DNA from: Nostocoides sp.
GTDB lineage: Bacteria; Actinomycetota; Actinomycetes; Actinomycetales; Dermatophilaceae
DNA: 64,000 bases
Direction: 5' to 3'
Assembly (NCBI GenBank): GCA_016716625.1
Contig: JADJVJ010000001.1
Location: 1,612,001-1,676,000 of the forward strand
A model generated the notes under the pieces. The model saw only the letters and a list, made by a program, of their open reading frames with translations, did no database searches and was not told the origin of the DNA. The position numbers were made by a program, and so were the translations under genes. Below are positions 26,073 through 35,272 of this stretch, in pieces (positions within the stretch are counted from its first letter, which is position 1; each line of letters opens with the position of its first letter).

Positions 26073-27190
26073 CCGGCTACCCCACCGACCTCCTCGACCC
26101 CGACCTCGACCTCGAAGCCGACCTCGGCGTCGACACCGTCAAACAAGCCGAAGTCTTCGCCGCCGTCCGCGCCCAATGGAACCTCGAACGCGACGACAAC
26201 CTCCAACTGCGCGACTTCCCCACCCTGCACCACGTCGCCGGCTGGGTCCGCGACAAACTCGGCCTCACCGCACCCACCACCGCCGCCCCGCGGCGGCTCC
26301 GTCTCCGGCCCCGCCGCCCCGCCGCCGGCGGAGGTGGGGACGAGATCCTCACCACCGTCACCGGCATCGTCGCCGACATGACCGGCTACCCCACCGACCT
26401 GCTCGACCCCGACCTCGACCTCGAAGCCGACCTCGGCGTCGACACCGTCAAACAAGCCGAAGTCTTCGCCGCCGTCCGCGCCCAATGGAACCTCGAACGC
26501 GACGACAACCTCCAACTGCGCGACTTCCCCACCCTGCACCACGTCGCCGGCTGGGTCCGCGACAAACTCGGCCTCACCGCACCCACCACCACCGCCCCCG
26601 CGGCGGCTCCGTCTCCGGCCCCCGCCGCCCCCGCCGCCGGCGGAGGTGGGGACGAGATCCTCACCACCGTCACCGGCATCGTCGCCGACATGACCGGCTA
26701 CCCCACCGACCTCCTCGACCCCGACCTCGACCTCGAAGCCGACCTCGGCGTCGACACCGTCAAACAAGCCGAAGTCTTCGCCGCCGTCCGCGCCCAATGG
26801 AACCTCGAACGCGACGACAACCTCCAACTGCGCGACTTCCCCACCCTGCACCACGTCGCCGGCTGGGTCCGCGACAAACTCGGTCTCACCGCACCCACCA
26901 CCGCCGCCCCCGCGGCGGCCGCGGCCGCGGCCGCCGCGGCACCCGCCGCCGGCGGAGGTGGGGACGAGATCCTCACCACCGTCACCGGCATCGTCGCCGA
27001 CATGACCGGCTACCCCACCGACCTGCTCGACCCCGACCTCGACCTCGAAGCCGACCTCGGCGTCGACACCGTCAAACAAGCCGAAGTCTTCGCCGCCGTC
27101 CGCGCCCAATGGAACCTCGAACGCGACGACAACCTCCAACTGCGCGACTTCCCCACCCTGCACCACGTCGCCGGCTGGGTCCGCGATCGG
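25745..27190 (+). repeat. Five tandem 312-bp repeats encoding carrier domains
   Basis: A shared core beginning CATCGTCGCCGACATGACC starts at 25745, 26056, 26365, 26677 and 26989. Spacings are 311, 309, 312 and 312. The roughly 215-base cores appear almost identical, including third codon positions; the differences I noticed are CTG/CTC and GGT/GGC. The two short spacings are accounted for by one and three shortened C-runs in the linkers. Such identity implies recent duplication or gene conversion; copy number could also be an assembly estimate. Confidence 0.9.
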
Positions 27191-29800
27191 CTGGGCAGTA
27201 GCGCAGCGGCCTCGCCTGCGGCAGCAGACGGTCCGGCGGCCACCACACCGGACGCACCCAGTGCTCACCACATGATCGTCGGTGACCTCGCGGCCATCGA
27301 CGCCCTCCCCCGGCGCGTACCGGTACCGGCCCTTCGGGCCACCGCCGAGGCCTGCCTGGACACCGGTGTAACCCTTGCCGACGCACGAGTCGTCGTCATG
27401 CTCGACCAGGGCGGCGTCGGCGAGGCGCTCGTCAAACGTCTCGAGAAGGCCGGAGCCAGCGCGCTGACCCTGGCCGCCGGGATCTCCACCGAGGAAGCCT
27501 TGTCGTGCCTCGACGGCTGGCTAGCCGACGGACCCATCTCGGGTGTCTACTGGCTCGCCGCCCTCGACGACGAGGGGGAGCTCACGGCATACGATCTCGC
27601 GGGCTGGCAGGAGGCGCTCCGGCGCCGAGTCAAGGTCCTCTACGCGACCATGCGCCGGCTTTGGGACACCAGCCCCTTCCTGGTCTCGGCGACCCGACTC
27701 GGGGGCTACCACGGCTACGACGTCGGCGGGGCGACCTCCGTCCTCGGCGGCGCGGTCGTCGGGTTCACCAAGTCCTACAAGAAGGAACGGCCCGACGCGC
27801 TCGTCAAGGCGGTCGACCTGCCCGCGAGCCGCAAGACCGCGGCCATCGCCGACCTCCTGCTCGAGGAAACCCTCAAGGACCCGGGCTGTGTCGAGGTTGG
27901 CCGGGTGGAAGGTCGCCGGTTCGGCGTGGCCTTCCTCGAGTCGCCGTTCCCGGCCCTGAGTGCCGACGGCAGTGCCGAGGGCGCGGGCGGACTTGCCCTG
28001 ACCTCGGAGACCGTCTTCGTCGTCACTGGCGCTGCCGGCAGCATCGTCTCGGCCATCACCGCCGACCTCGCGCGGGCCAGCGGCGGGGTGTTCCACCTCT
28101 TCGACCTCACCCCGACGCCGGACGAAGGTGACGCGGACATCGCCACGTTCCGCAGCGACAAGGCCGCGCTCAAGGCGATCATCGCGGGGCGGCTCAAGGC
28201 GGCCGGCGAGAAGGCCACCCCGGTCGTCATCGACCGGGAGATCGCCCGGATCGAGCGGCTCGAGGCGGCCCAGAGTGCCATCGACGCCGTCCGGGCTGCC
28301 GGCGGCACGGCGCACTATGTCTCGGTCGACCTCACCAACCCGGAGGCGGTGTCGGCGGCCATGGAGCAGGTCCGTGAGCGCAGCGGTCGCATCGACGTCC
28401 TGCTGCACGCGGCCGGACTCGAGATCAGCCGGAACCTGCCGGAGAAGGAGCCCCGCGAGTACGACCTCGTCTTCGACGTGAAGACGACGGGCTGGTTCAA
28501 CGTCTGGCAGGGCGCCGCCGGTCTCGACGTGGGCGCCGTGGTTCTCTTCTCCTCAGTCGCCGGACGTTTCGGCAATCAAGGCCAGACGGACTACTCGGCA
28601 GCGAACGACCTGCTCTGCAAGGTGGCCTCGCACATGCGCCGCACCCGCCCCGCCACTCGTGCCATCGCGCTCGACTGGACCGCGTGGGGCGGCATCGGTA
28701 TGGCGACCCGTGGCTCGATCCCCAAGATCATGGAGATGGCCGGGGTGCAGATGCTCCCGCCGGAGGCCGGGGTTGCCTGGATCCGCCGAGAGCTCGTGTC
28801 CTCAGACTTCTCCGGGGAGGTCATCGTCGCCGGAGACCTCGGGGCGATGGCCGCCGAGGCCGACGCGCACGGCGGGGTCGACTCCGCCCGCCTGGCCGGC
28901 GAGGTTGGACCCATGGTCGGGCAGGTGCGGGCGAGCACGAACGACGGCCTCGTCGTCACCGTGACCCTCGACCCGCCCTCGCAAGGGTTCCTTCAGGACC
29001 ACCGCATCGACGGCACCCCGGTCCTGCCCGGCGTCATGGGGATGGAGGCCTTCGCGGAGGCGGCCGCGGTGCTCGCACCCGGCGGGTACTCGGTTCGTGG
29101 CATCGAGGGCGTCACCTTCGCGGCCCCGTTCAAGTTCTACCGCGACGAGCCGCGGGAGGTCACGGTGTATGCCGTGGTGACTCCGGATCCGGCCGGTGGC
29201 GAGGATCTCGTGGCCCACTGTCGGCTCACCGGATCTCGGGCCTTGCCCGGGTCGGAACGCCCCACAGTGACGACGCACTTCACCGGAAGGGTGCGGTTGT
29301 CCCGGGATGCTCCCGCGGCGGAGCGCGCCGAGGTTGCCGATGCGGCCGAGCCGGCGCTGTCCGCGGCGCAGGTCTACACGTTCTACTTCCACGGTCCGGC
29401 ATACCAGGTCATCGAGGGCGCCTGGCGCGACGGCGAAGGGTCCGCGGCCCGGCTCACCGACCCGCTGCCGCCGAACCACTCCCCGGAGGATGTGCCGGTG
29501 CTCTCCGCGCCGCGCCTTGTCGAACTGTGCTTCCAGACGGCTGGGCTGCTCCAGGCCGGCCGCGACGGGGTGCTCGCCCTGCCGCTCGGGGTGGACCGCG
29601 TCCGGGTGCTCGCTGACCCGGCTGGCGCTCAAGGCCCCCTACTCGCCAAGGCGGAAGCCAGCGGTGAGGCGTTCGATGTCGTCGTCGTCGATGCCGATGG
29701 TGGCGTCGTCGTCAAGCTTGAGGGGTACGCCACGATCCCGTTCCCGGCCGCGATTCCCGGTGACATCGCCGAGACCTTGCGCGCCACCTACCAGCACTGA
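25979..29800 (+). CDS. PfaA-like synthase, segment 3: ACPs 2-5, ketoreductase, dehydratase
   Basis: Final part of the synthase, continuing the frame after the shortened C-run. Four more carrier domains (near 26035, 26344, 26656 and 26968) are nearly identical to the first, all with DTVKQ. A ketoreductase follows: a structural subdomain (about 27260-28000), then the NADPH motif VTGAAGSIVSAI and the catalytic FSSVAGRFGNQGQTDYSAANDLL (Ser, Tyr, Asn). The end is a hot-dog dehydratase (about 28930-29780) with FLQDHRIDGTPVLPGVMGMEA. KR and DH motifs are PfaA-like. There is no enoyl-reductase domain. The ACP2-ACP3 linker has an odd RRLRLRPRRP stretch, explained by three shortened C-runs. No sensible start codon begins this segment, so it is a continuation, not a separate gene. 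Confidence 0.88.
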   Translation, partial: AAAAAPAPAAPAAGGGGDEILTTVTGIVADMTGYPTDLLDPDLDLEADLGVDTVKQAEVFAAVRAQWNLERDDNLQLRDFPTLHHVAGWVRDKLGLTAPTTAAPRRLRLRPRRPAAGGGGDEILTTVTGIVADMTGYPTDLLDPDLDLEADLGVDTVKQAEVFAAVRAQWNLERDDNLQLRDFPTLHHVAGWVRDKLGLTAPTTTAPAAAPSPAPAAPAAGGGGDEILTTVTGIVADMTGYPTDLLDPDLDLEADLGVDTVKQAEVFAAVRAQWNLERDDNLQLRDFPTLHHVAGWVRDKLGLTAPTTAAPAAAAAAAAAAPAAGGGGDEILTTVTGIVADMTGYPTDLLDPDLDLEADLGVDTVKQAEVFAAVRAQWNLERDDNLQLRDFPTLHHVAGWVRDRLGSSAAASPAAADGPAATTPDAPSAHHMIVGDLAAIDALPRRVPVPALRATAEACLDTGVTLADARVVVMLDQGGVGEALVKRLEKAGASALTLAAGISTEEALSCLDGWLADGPISGVYWLAALDDEGELTAYDLAGWQEALRRRVKVLYATMRRLWDTSPFLVSATRLGGYHGYDVGGATSVLGGAVVGFTKSYKKERPDALVKAVDLPASRKTAAIADLLLEETLKDPGCVEVGRVEGRRFGVAFLESPFPALSADGSAEGAGGLALTSETVFVVTGAAGSIVSAITADLARASGGVFHLFDLTPTPDEGDADIATFRSDKAALKAIIAGRLKAAGEKATPVVIDREIARIERLEAAQSAIDAVRAAGGTAHYVSVDLTNPEAVSAAMEQVRERSGRIDVLLHAAGLEISRNLPEKEPREYDLVFDVKTTGWFNVWQGAAGLDVGAVVLFSSVAGRFGNQGQTDYSAANDLLCKVASHMRRTRPATRAIALDWTAWGGIGMATRGSIPKIMEMAGVQMLPPEAGVAWIRRELVSSDFSGEVIVAGDLGAMAAEADAHGGVDSARLAGEVGPMVGQVRASTNDGLVVTVTLDPPSQGFLQDHRIDGTPVLPGVMGMEAFAEAAAVLAPGGYSVRGIEGVTFAAPFKFYRDEPREVTVYAVVTPDPAGGEDLVAHCRLTGSRALPGSERPTVTTHFTGRVRLSRDAPAAERAEVADAAEPALSAAQVYTFYFHGPAYQVIEGAWRDGEGSAARLTDPLPPNHSPEDVPVLSAPRLVELCFQTAGLLQAGRDGVLALPLGVDRVRVLADPAGAQGPLLAKAEASGEAFDVVVVDADGGVVVKLEGYATIPFPAAIPGDIAETLRATYQH

Positions 29801-29832
29801 GCACGACGACTGAAGTGAAGGAGCGGGCCCCG

Positions 29833-32800
29833 ATGAGCACCCCCGAACGTCTCGCGGTCATCGACCACGGTGAGCCCGCGGTGCGCGTCATCGCGGCCTG
29901 CGCCCGTCAGGTCCGATCCGACGGCCGGCCGGTGACAACCCTTGCGGTGGTCACCGGATCAGCCCATCGGGCGTGGTGGTCGCGGGAGGCCGACGAGGTC
30001 CTCGACCTGGGCTCGCACGCCGACCTCGAGCCGCAGGTCCTCGTCGAGGCCCTGCGCGCCCGAGGCGTCGACGCGGTGTGGTTCGGCGCCCTCCCGGGGC
30101 GCCCCGGCCCGACGACTGATCTGGGCCTGCTCGCCGACCACGTCGCCGCGTGTGAGGACGCGGGGCTGCTCGTCGTTGGGCCGTCCAGCAAGGTGCTGCG
30201 CTCGCTGTCCGACGACGGAGCCCTGGGTCGACTGGCGGAATCCGCCGGGGTTCGGCTGGCCACCGAGCACGCCACGGGACCACTGCTCTCGGTCGACCTG
30301 CTCCGGGACCGTGAAGGCCGAGTGTGGAGCCTCGGTGTGCGGGACACCGTGACCACCCCCGAAGGGCTCACGGTGCTCTCGGAGTACCCGGCGAGCAACC
30401 TTGGCGTGGAGCTCAGCCGCGAGGTGGTGGCGGCCGGGCGCGCACTCATCGGAGCCGCCGGACTCCTCGGTGCTGCCGTCGCCCGGTTTCGGGTGGACGA
30501 GCAGGGGGTGGGCTGCGTCGCGTTCACCCCCTCGGGACGCCCGGAGCATGCCCTGGTCGAGGAGAGCAGCGGGGTGAGCCTTGTCGAGGAGCAACTACGG
30601 ATCGCGGCAGGCGACGGCCTGGAGGGCGACGCCCCCGCCCCGGACGGCCAGGTCGTCGAGGTTGCACTGCTCGCCCGTGACCTCGACCGACGTGGCCTGA
30701 AGACCGGTGGCCGGGTGGAGCTGCTCAGCTTGCCGAGCGGCACCGGAGTGCGGGTAGATACTGCGCTGCGCGAAGGGGACGTGCTCGATGCGCACGCCGA
30801 TCCGGTCATCGCGACCATCACGGCGTGGGGCCGCACCCGCGAGGAGGCGTTGGGCCGGGCATTGCGGGCCGTCGGTCGCACCGGAGTCGTCCTCTCCGAT
30901 GGCGCAACGAACCGCTGCGGCCTGGTCGCCTTGCTTTCCAGCGACGCCGTCCGCTCGGGGCCGGTGACCAGCCAGTGGTATGCCGAGCAGCTCACCGCTG
31001 GCGCGTTCCGCGGCGATCTGGACCCGGTTGCCCTCGTCGCGGCAGCGGTCGAGGTCTACGACCAGGACTTCGCCGCCGTCCGCCAGGCGTTCCGGGCCAG
31101 TGCGGCCCGTGGCCGGCCCACGCACCCGGAGGCCGTGGGCAGCCGGGTCCAGCTCCGTTACGGGGGCCGAGTCGTGGGCCTTCGGGTGGACCGGGTGGGC
31201 AGCAAGACCTACCGGATCCGGTCCGCCGGTGACGTCGTCGACGCCGTCGTGGAACACCTCGGCCCGCACGAGCTGCGGCTGTCGGTGGCCGGGCGCAAGC
31301 ACACCGTCATCACTGCGAGCGAGGGCGACGCCATCAGGATCGAACTCGACGGGGTGGCGCACTGCCTCACCCGCGAGGATGGCGTCGTCGTGCGCACCGG
31401 GTGGCCAGCGCTCGTCGAATCGCTCCGGGTGGAGGTCGGCGACCGGGTGACCAAAGGCCAACCGCTCGCCGTCCTGGAGTCGATGAAGATGGTGACCACC
31501 GTCGGCGCCCCGCTGGCCGGTGTGGTGACCTCGGTCGAGGTCCTCCCCAACGAACAGGTCGAGGGCGGCGCCCCCTTGTTGCGGATCAAGGCCGACGACG
31601 ACGCCGCCACCACCGACGAGGAACCGGTCGGGGAACGCGTTACCCTCGCAGAGCTCGCCGGGCATGAGGCCCCCGGGCGAGACGACGTCTTCGGTGCCAT
31701 CCGCGACTACCTCCTCGGCTACGACCTCGACCCGGCTGGGCTCACCGATGTCCGCACCGCCTACGCCCGGCTCGTCGAGGAGAGCGACCCGGGTGACCCG
31801 GTCCTGCTCGCCCGCGAGGACGCCATCTTGGATCTCTACGCCGAACTCGCCGCGCTCTATCGGCCACGAACCGAGGCCGAGTCCGCCTCCGACGACCTCC
31901 CCGGGGCGGGCAATGCCCAGGAGTACCTGCATGCCTTCTTGCAGTGGCTCGACCCAGACCGGGCCGGCATCCCCGACCGTTACCGCAAGCGGCTGGTGAG
32001 TGTGCTCGCCCGCTACGACGGCACCACTCTGCAGGACTCGGACGGGCTCTTGGACGCCACCGTCTGGATGTTCCGGGCCTTCTCCCGAGTTCCGGAACTC
32101 ACCTCGCTCGTCGTGGAAATGCTGGGCCGCCGGCTGCGCCACCTCGAGGTCTTCCGGGGCCTGTCCGGACCCGAGGAACGTGCTCGGCTGCATCGCCTGG
32201 TCCAGGCCACCCAGGGACGCCAGCAGGGGGCCACCGACGCGGCCCGCGATGTCCTCTTCCATGTCTGGGACGAGCCCGTGCTCTCCCGGGTCGTCGAGGA
32301 AACGACCGCAGAGATGGCCGAGCATCTGCATGCCCTCGCCGGCGAAACCGAGGGCGCACGCCGGGGCGAACTCATCGACCGCCTCGTCTGGTCCCCGCAT
32401 CCGCTGCGCTCGCTGCTGCTGCGGGCCTGGATGGCGGCGGAGACCCGCTCAGCGAACCCCACGGCATACCGGGAAGCCATCCTCGAGAGCTACACCCGCC
32501 GGTTCTACCGCATCCGTGATCTGCAAGACCTGCGGACTATCGAGGTCGACGGCCACCCTGTGCTCGAGGCGCGCTACACACACGAAGGGGCGCCGATCCG
32601 CCTCGTCGTGAGTTATGTCGCGCTCGACGACCTGCCCGCGATGTCCCGGCTCATCGGCCACCAGCTCACCGCCGAGGACGCCAGCGACGCACCGCTCGCC
32701 GTCGAAGCGACCGGCTTCGCGCCGGCAGCGCGGGAACGGGTCATCGTCGACCTGGTCACCTGGCGCTCCGCCGAACGTCCCTCCATCGAGGAGATGGCTC

Positions 32801-35262
32801 AACACGTCGAGGGGCTGCTCGCCGAGGTCGATTTCGGGCGTCCGCTGCACCGTCTCGACCTGACCATCACCAGCCTGGTCGGCGACGGCCCGGAGCGGGA
32901 CCGCACTCAGCACCTCACCTACCGGCAACCGCCCGGAACCGGATTCGTCGAGGATGTCCTCTACCGCAACATGCACTCCATGCTCGGCAAGCGGCTCGAC
33001 CTGTGGCGCCTCTCCAACTTCGTGCTCACCCGCCTGCCCTCCCCCGAGGACGTCTACCTCTTCGACGGCGTCGCCCGGAACAACCCCAAGGACCATCGGC
33101 TTTTCGCGCTCGCCGAGGTCCGTGACCTCACCCCGGTCACCGACGACGCCGGTGTCGTGAGCTATCCGCGGCTCGGCCGGATGGGGCTCGCTGCCCTGGC
33201 GGCCATGCGCACCGCCCTGGCGCGTTTCGGACCGCGGGAGCGGCCCACCGCGAACCGGCTCGTCATCACCGTCCGTCCGCCGTGGACCATTGATCAGTCG
33301 GCCTGGGTGCCGCTGGCCGATGCGTATGCCGGACTGGCCCGAGGTATGGGGCTGGAGAAGGTCGTGCTGCACATCCACCTGCCCAGCGAGGCGGAGGAGT
33401 CGGGGACGGCCGGGCCGGGTGAACCGGTCCTGGTGGACAAGATCCTCACCCTCGAAGGACTGGGCGGCGAGGGGATGTCGATCCGGCTCGACAATCCGGG
33501 GCCCAATCCCATTCGTCCGCTCACGGCATACGCCCAGAAGGTGCTCACCTCGGCACGGTTCGGGGTGCCCTACCCCTACGAAATCGTCCGAATGCTCACC
33601 CCCGGACCGAGCGACTCCTCGCCGTTCCCGCGGGGTGCCTTCGTCGAACTCGACCTCGGCGACGACGACGAACTCGTCCCCGTGGTCCGCGAGCCCGGCA
33701 AGAACACCGCGCACCTCATCGTCGGGACCTTGACCAGTTTCACCGAGGTCCATCCGGAGGGCATCCGTCGGGTCGCCATCCTCTCCGACCCCACCCAAGG
33801 GCTCGGCAATCTCGCCGAGCCGGAGTGCCGTCGGATCAACGCCGCCCTGGCGCTCGCCCTCAGGGAGCGCATCCCGGTGGAGTGGTATGCGGTCTCCAGC
33901 GGGGCCTTGATTGCCATGGACTCGGGCACCGAGAACATGGACTGGATCGCACTCACCCTGCGTCGGCTCATCGAGTACACCCAGGCCGGCGGCGAGGTGA
34001 ACATCATCGTTACCGGGATCAACGTCGGCGGCCAGCCCTACTGGAACGCCGAGGCGACGATGCTCATGCACACCAAGGGCATCCTGGTGATGACCCCGGC
34101 GAGCACCATGGTGCTCACCGGCAAGCAGGCCCTCGACTTCTCCGGTGCAGTCTCCGCGGACGACAACGCCGGTATCGGCGGCTACGACCGGGTCATGGGC
34201 CCCAACGGTCAGGCGCAGTACTGGGCGCCGAGTTTCCCTGAGGCATGCTCTCTGCTGCTCCAACACTACGACCTGACGTATGTCGTTCCCGGAGAACGCT
34301 TCCCGCGCCGCCGCCCGACCTCCGACCCGACCGACCGAGACGTCCGCAGCGCCCCCCATGCGCCCACGCCAGGGTCGCTGTGCCAGACCGTCGGCGACGT
34401 CTTCAGCCCGGAGATCAACCCCGAGCGCAAGCAGCCGTTCGACATGCGCTCGGTCATGCGCTCGGTGACCGATGCCGACGCCGAACCGCTCGAGCGATGG
34501 CTCGCCTGGCAGGATGCGGACACCTCCATCGTGTGGGACGCCACTGTCGGCGGCATCCCCGTCTGCATGATCGGGCTCGAGTCGCGCTCGGTGCCTCGGC
34601 GTGGGTTCGTCCCGAGTTACGGACCGCCGGCGTGGACTTCGGGAACCCTCTTCCCGCAGTCCTCACGCAAGACCGCGCGAGCGGTCAACGCGGCCAGTGG
34701 CAACCGGCCGCTGGTCGTCTTGGCGAACCTGTCCGGCTTCGACGGCTCCCCGGAGTCGATGCGCAACTGGCAGCTCGAGTACGGCGCGGAGATCGGGCGG
34801 GCGGTGACCAACTTCGTCGGACCGATCGTCTTCGTCGTCGTCTCGCGCTACCACGGCGGGGCGTTCGTGGTGTTCTCCAAGGCCCTGAACTCGGCGATGG
34901 AGATCGCCGCTGTCGAGGGGTCCTACGCCTCGGTCATCGGTGGCGCCCCTGCCGCCGCAACGGTGTTCGCCCGCGAGGTCAAGCAGCGCACCGAGGCCGA
35001 TGAGCGGGTCGTGAGCGCCCGCGCCGAGGCCGCGGCGACCAAGGGTGCCAAGGCCACCGCCCTGCGGGCCCGGGTCGCCCGGGTCGTCGAGGAGGTCCGC
35101 TCCGAACGGCTCCGCGAGGTCGCGGACGAGTTCGATTCGATTCACACGATCGAGCGTGCCCTGCGGGTCGGGTCGGTGGACCTCATCATCGAGGCAGCTC
35201 GGCTGCGTCCGTATGTCGTCGACGCCCTCGAGCGCGGAATGGCCAAGCACGGCGGGCGGTAG
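29833..35262 (+). CDS. Fused multidomain acyl-CoA carboxylase with reduced biotin-carboxylase domain
   Basis: About 1,809 residues. ATG 29833 is preferred over the GTG at 29815 because AAGGAG lies nine bases before it. Order: a biotin-carboxylase-like region (about 1-390), a connecting beta-rich region, a biotin carrier domain with ESMKM (Lys552), an ACC central region (about 610-1270), and a carboxyltransferase (about 1280-1780, e.g. DPTQGLGN, SSGALIAMDSG, TGINVGGQPYWNAE, MVLTGKQALDFSG). The layout is that of eukaryotic-type ACC. The N-terminal region retains the start (AVIDHGEPAVRVIAACAR) and end (LPSGTGVRVD, WGRTREEALGRALRA) of biotin carboxylase, but I find no glycine-rich ATP loop or E-x-N metal site, so a separate biotin carboxylase may be needed. 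It follows the synthase by about 30 bases and probably makes its extender units. Confidence 0.87.
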   Translation: MSTPERLAVIDHGEPAVRVIAACARQVRSDGRPVTTLAVVTGSAHRAWWSREADEVLDLGSHADLEPQVLVEALRARGVDAVWFGALPGRPGPTTDLGLLADHVAACEDAGLLVVGPSSKVLRSLSDDGALGRLAESAGVRLATEHATGPLLSVDLLRDREGRVWSLGVRDTVTTPEGLTVLSEYPASNLGVELSREVVAAGRALIGAAGLLGAAVARFRVDEQGVGCVAFTPSGRPEHALVEESSGVSLVEEQLRIAAGDGLEGDAPAPDGQVVEVALLARDLDRRGLKTGGRVELLSLPSGTGVRVDTALREGDVLDAHADPVIATITAWGRTREEALGRALRAVGRTGVVLSDGATNRCGLVALLSSDAVRSGPVTSQWYAEQLTAGAFRGDLDPVALVAAAVEVYDQDFAAVRQAFRASAARGRPTHPEAVGSRVQLRYGGRVVGLRVDRVGSKTYRIRSAGDVVDAVVEHLGPHELRLSVAGRKHTVITASEGDAIRIELDGVAHCLTREDGVVVRTGWPALVESLRVEVGDRVTKGQPLAVLESMKMVTTVGAPLAGVVTSVEVLPNEQVEGGAPLLRIKADDDAATTDEEPVGERVTLAELAGHEAPGRDDVFGAIRDYLLGYDLDPAGLTDVRTAYARLVEESDPGDPVLLAREDAILDLYAELAALYRPRTEAESASDDLPGAGNAQEYLHAFLQWLDPDRAGIPDRYRKRLVSVLARYDGTTLQDSDGLLDATVWMFRAFSRVPELTSLVVEMLGRRLRHLEVFRGLSGPEERARLHRLVQATQGRQQGATDAARDVLFHVWDEPVLSRVVEETTAEMAEHLHALAGETEGARRGELIDRLVWSPHPLRSLLLRAWMAAETRSANPTAYREAILESYTRRFYRIRDLQDLRTIEVDGHPVLEARYTHEGAPIRLVVSYVALDDLPAMSRLIGHQLTAEDASDAPLAVEATGFAPAARERVIVDLVTWRSAERPSIEEMAQHVEGLLAEVDFGRPLHRLDLTITSLVGDGPERDRTQHLTYRQPPGTGFVEDVLYRNMHSMLGKRLDLWRLSNFVLTRLPSPEDVYLFDGVARNNPKDHRLFALAEVRDLTPVTDDAGVVSYPRLGRMGLAALAAMRTALARFGPRERPTANRLVITVRPPWTIDQSAWVPLADAYAGLARGMGLEKVVLHIHLPSEAEESGTAGPGEPVLVDKILTLEGLGGEGMSIRLDNPGPNPIRPLTAYAQKVLTSARFGVPYPYEIVRMLTPGPSDSSPFPRGAFVELDLGDDDELVPVVREPGKNTAHLIVGTLTSFTEVHPEGIRRVAILSDPTQGLGNLAEPECRRINAALALALRERIPVEWYAVSSGALIAMDSGTENMDWIALTLRRLIEYTQAGGEVNIIVTGINVGGQPYWNAEATMLMHTKGILVMTPASTMVLTGKQALDFSGAVSADDNAGIGGYDRVMGPNGQAQYWAPSFPEACSLLLQHYDLTYVVPGERFPRRRPTSDPTDRDVRSAPHAPTPGSLCQTVGDVFSPEINPERKQPFDMRSVMRSVTDADAEPLERWLAWQDADTSIVWDATVGGIPVCMIGLESRSVPRRGFVPSYGPPAWTSGTLFPQSSRKTARAVNAASGNRPLVVLANLSGFDGSPESMRNWQLEYGAEIGRAVTNFVGPIVFVVVSRYHGGAFVVFSKALNSAMEIAAVEGSYASVIGGAPAAATVFAREVKQRTEADERVVSARAEAAATKGAKATALRARVARVVEEVRSERLREVADEFDSIHTIERALRVGSVDLIIEAARLRPYVVDALERGMAKHGGR

Positions 35263-35272
35263 CCCGAAAGAG

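Noticed and set aside
25745..27190. Regular repeats that might suggest a CRISPR array or satellite.
   Set aside because: The unit is 312 bp, coding throughout, with no short spacers; it encodes carrier domains.
20692..29800. Reading the synthase as three separate genes.
   Set aside because: The breaks fall inside linkers at C-runs, segment 3 has no plausible start, and the linker comparison shows the missing bases.
30595..32400. A 600-codon minus-strand open frame opposite the carboxylase.
   Set aside because: Antisense shadow of a gene with biotin and carboxyltransferase motifs; no recognisable domain of its own.
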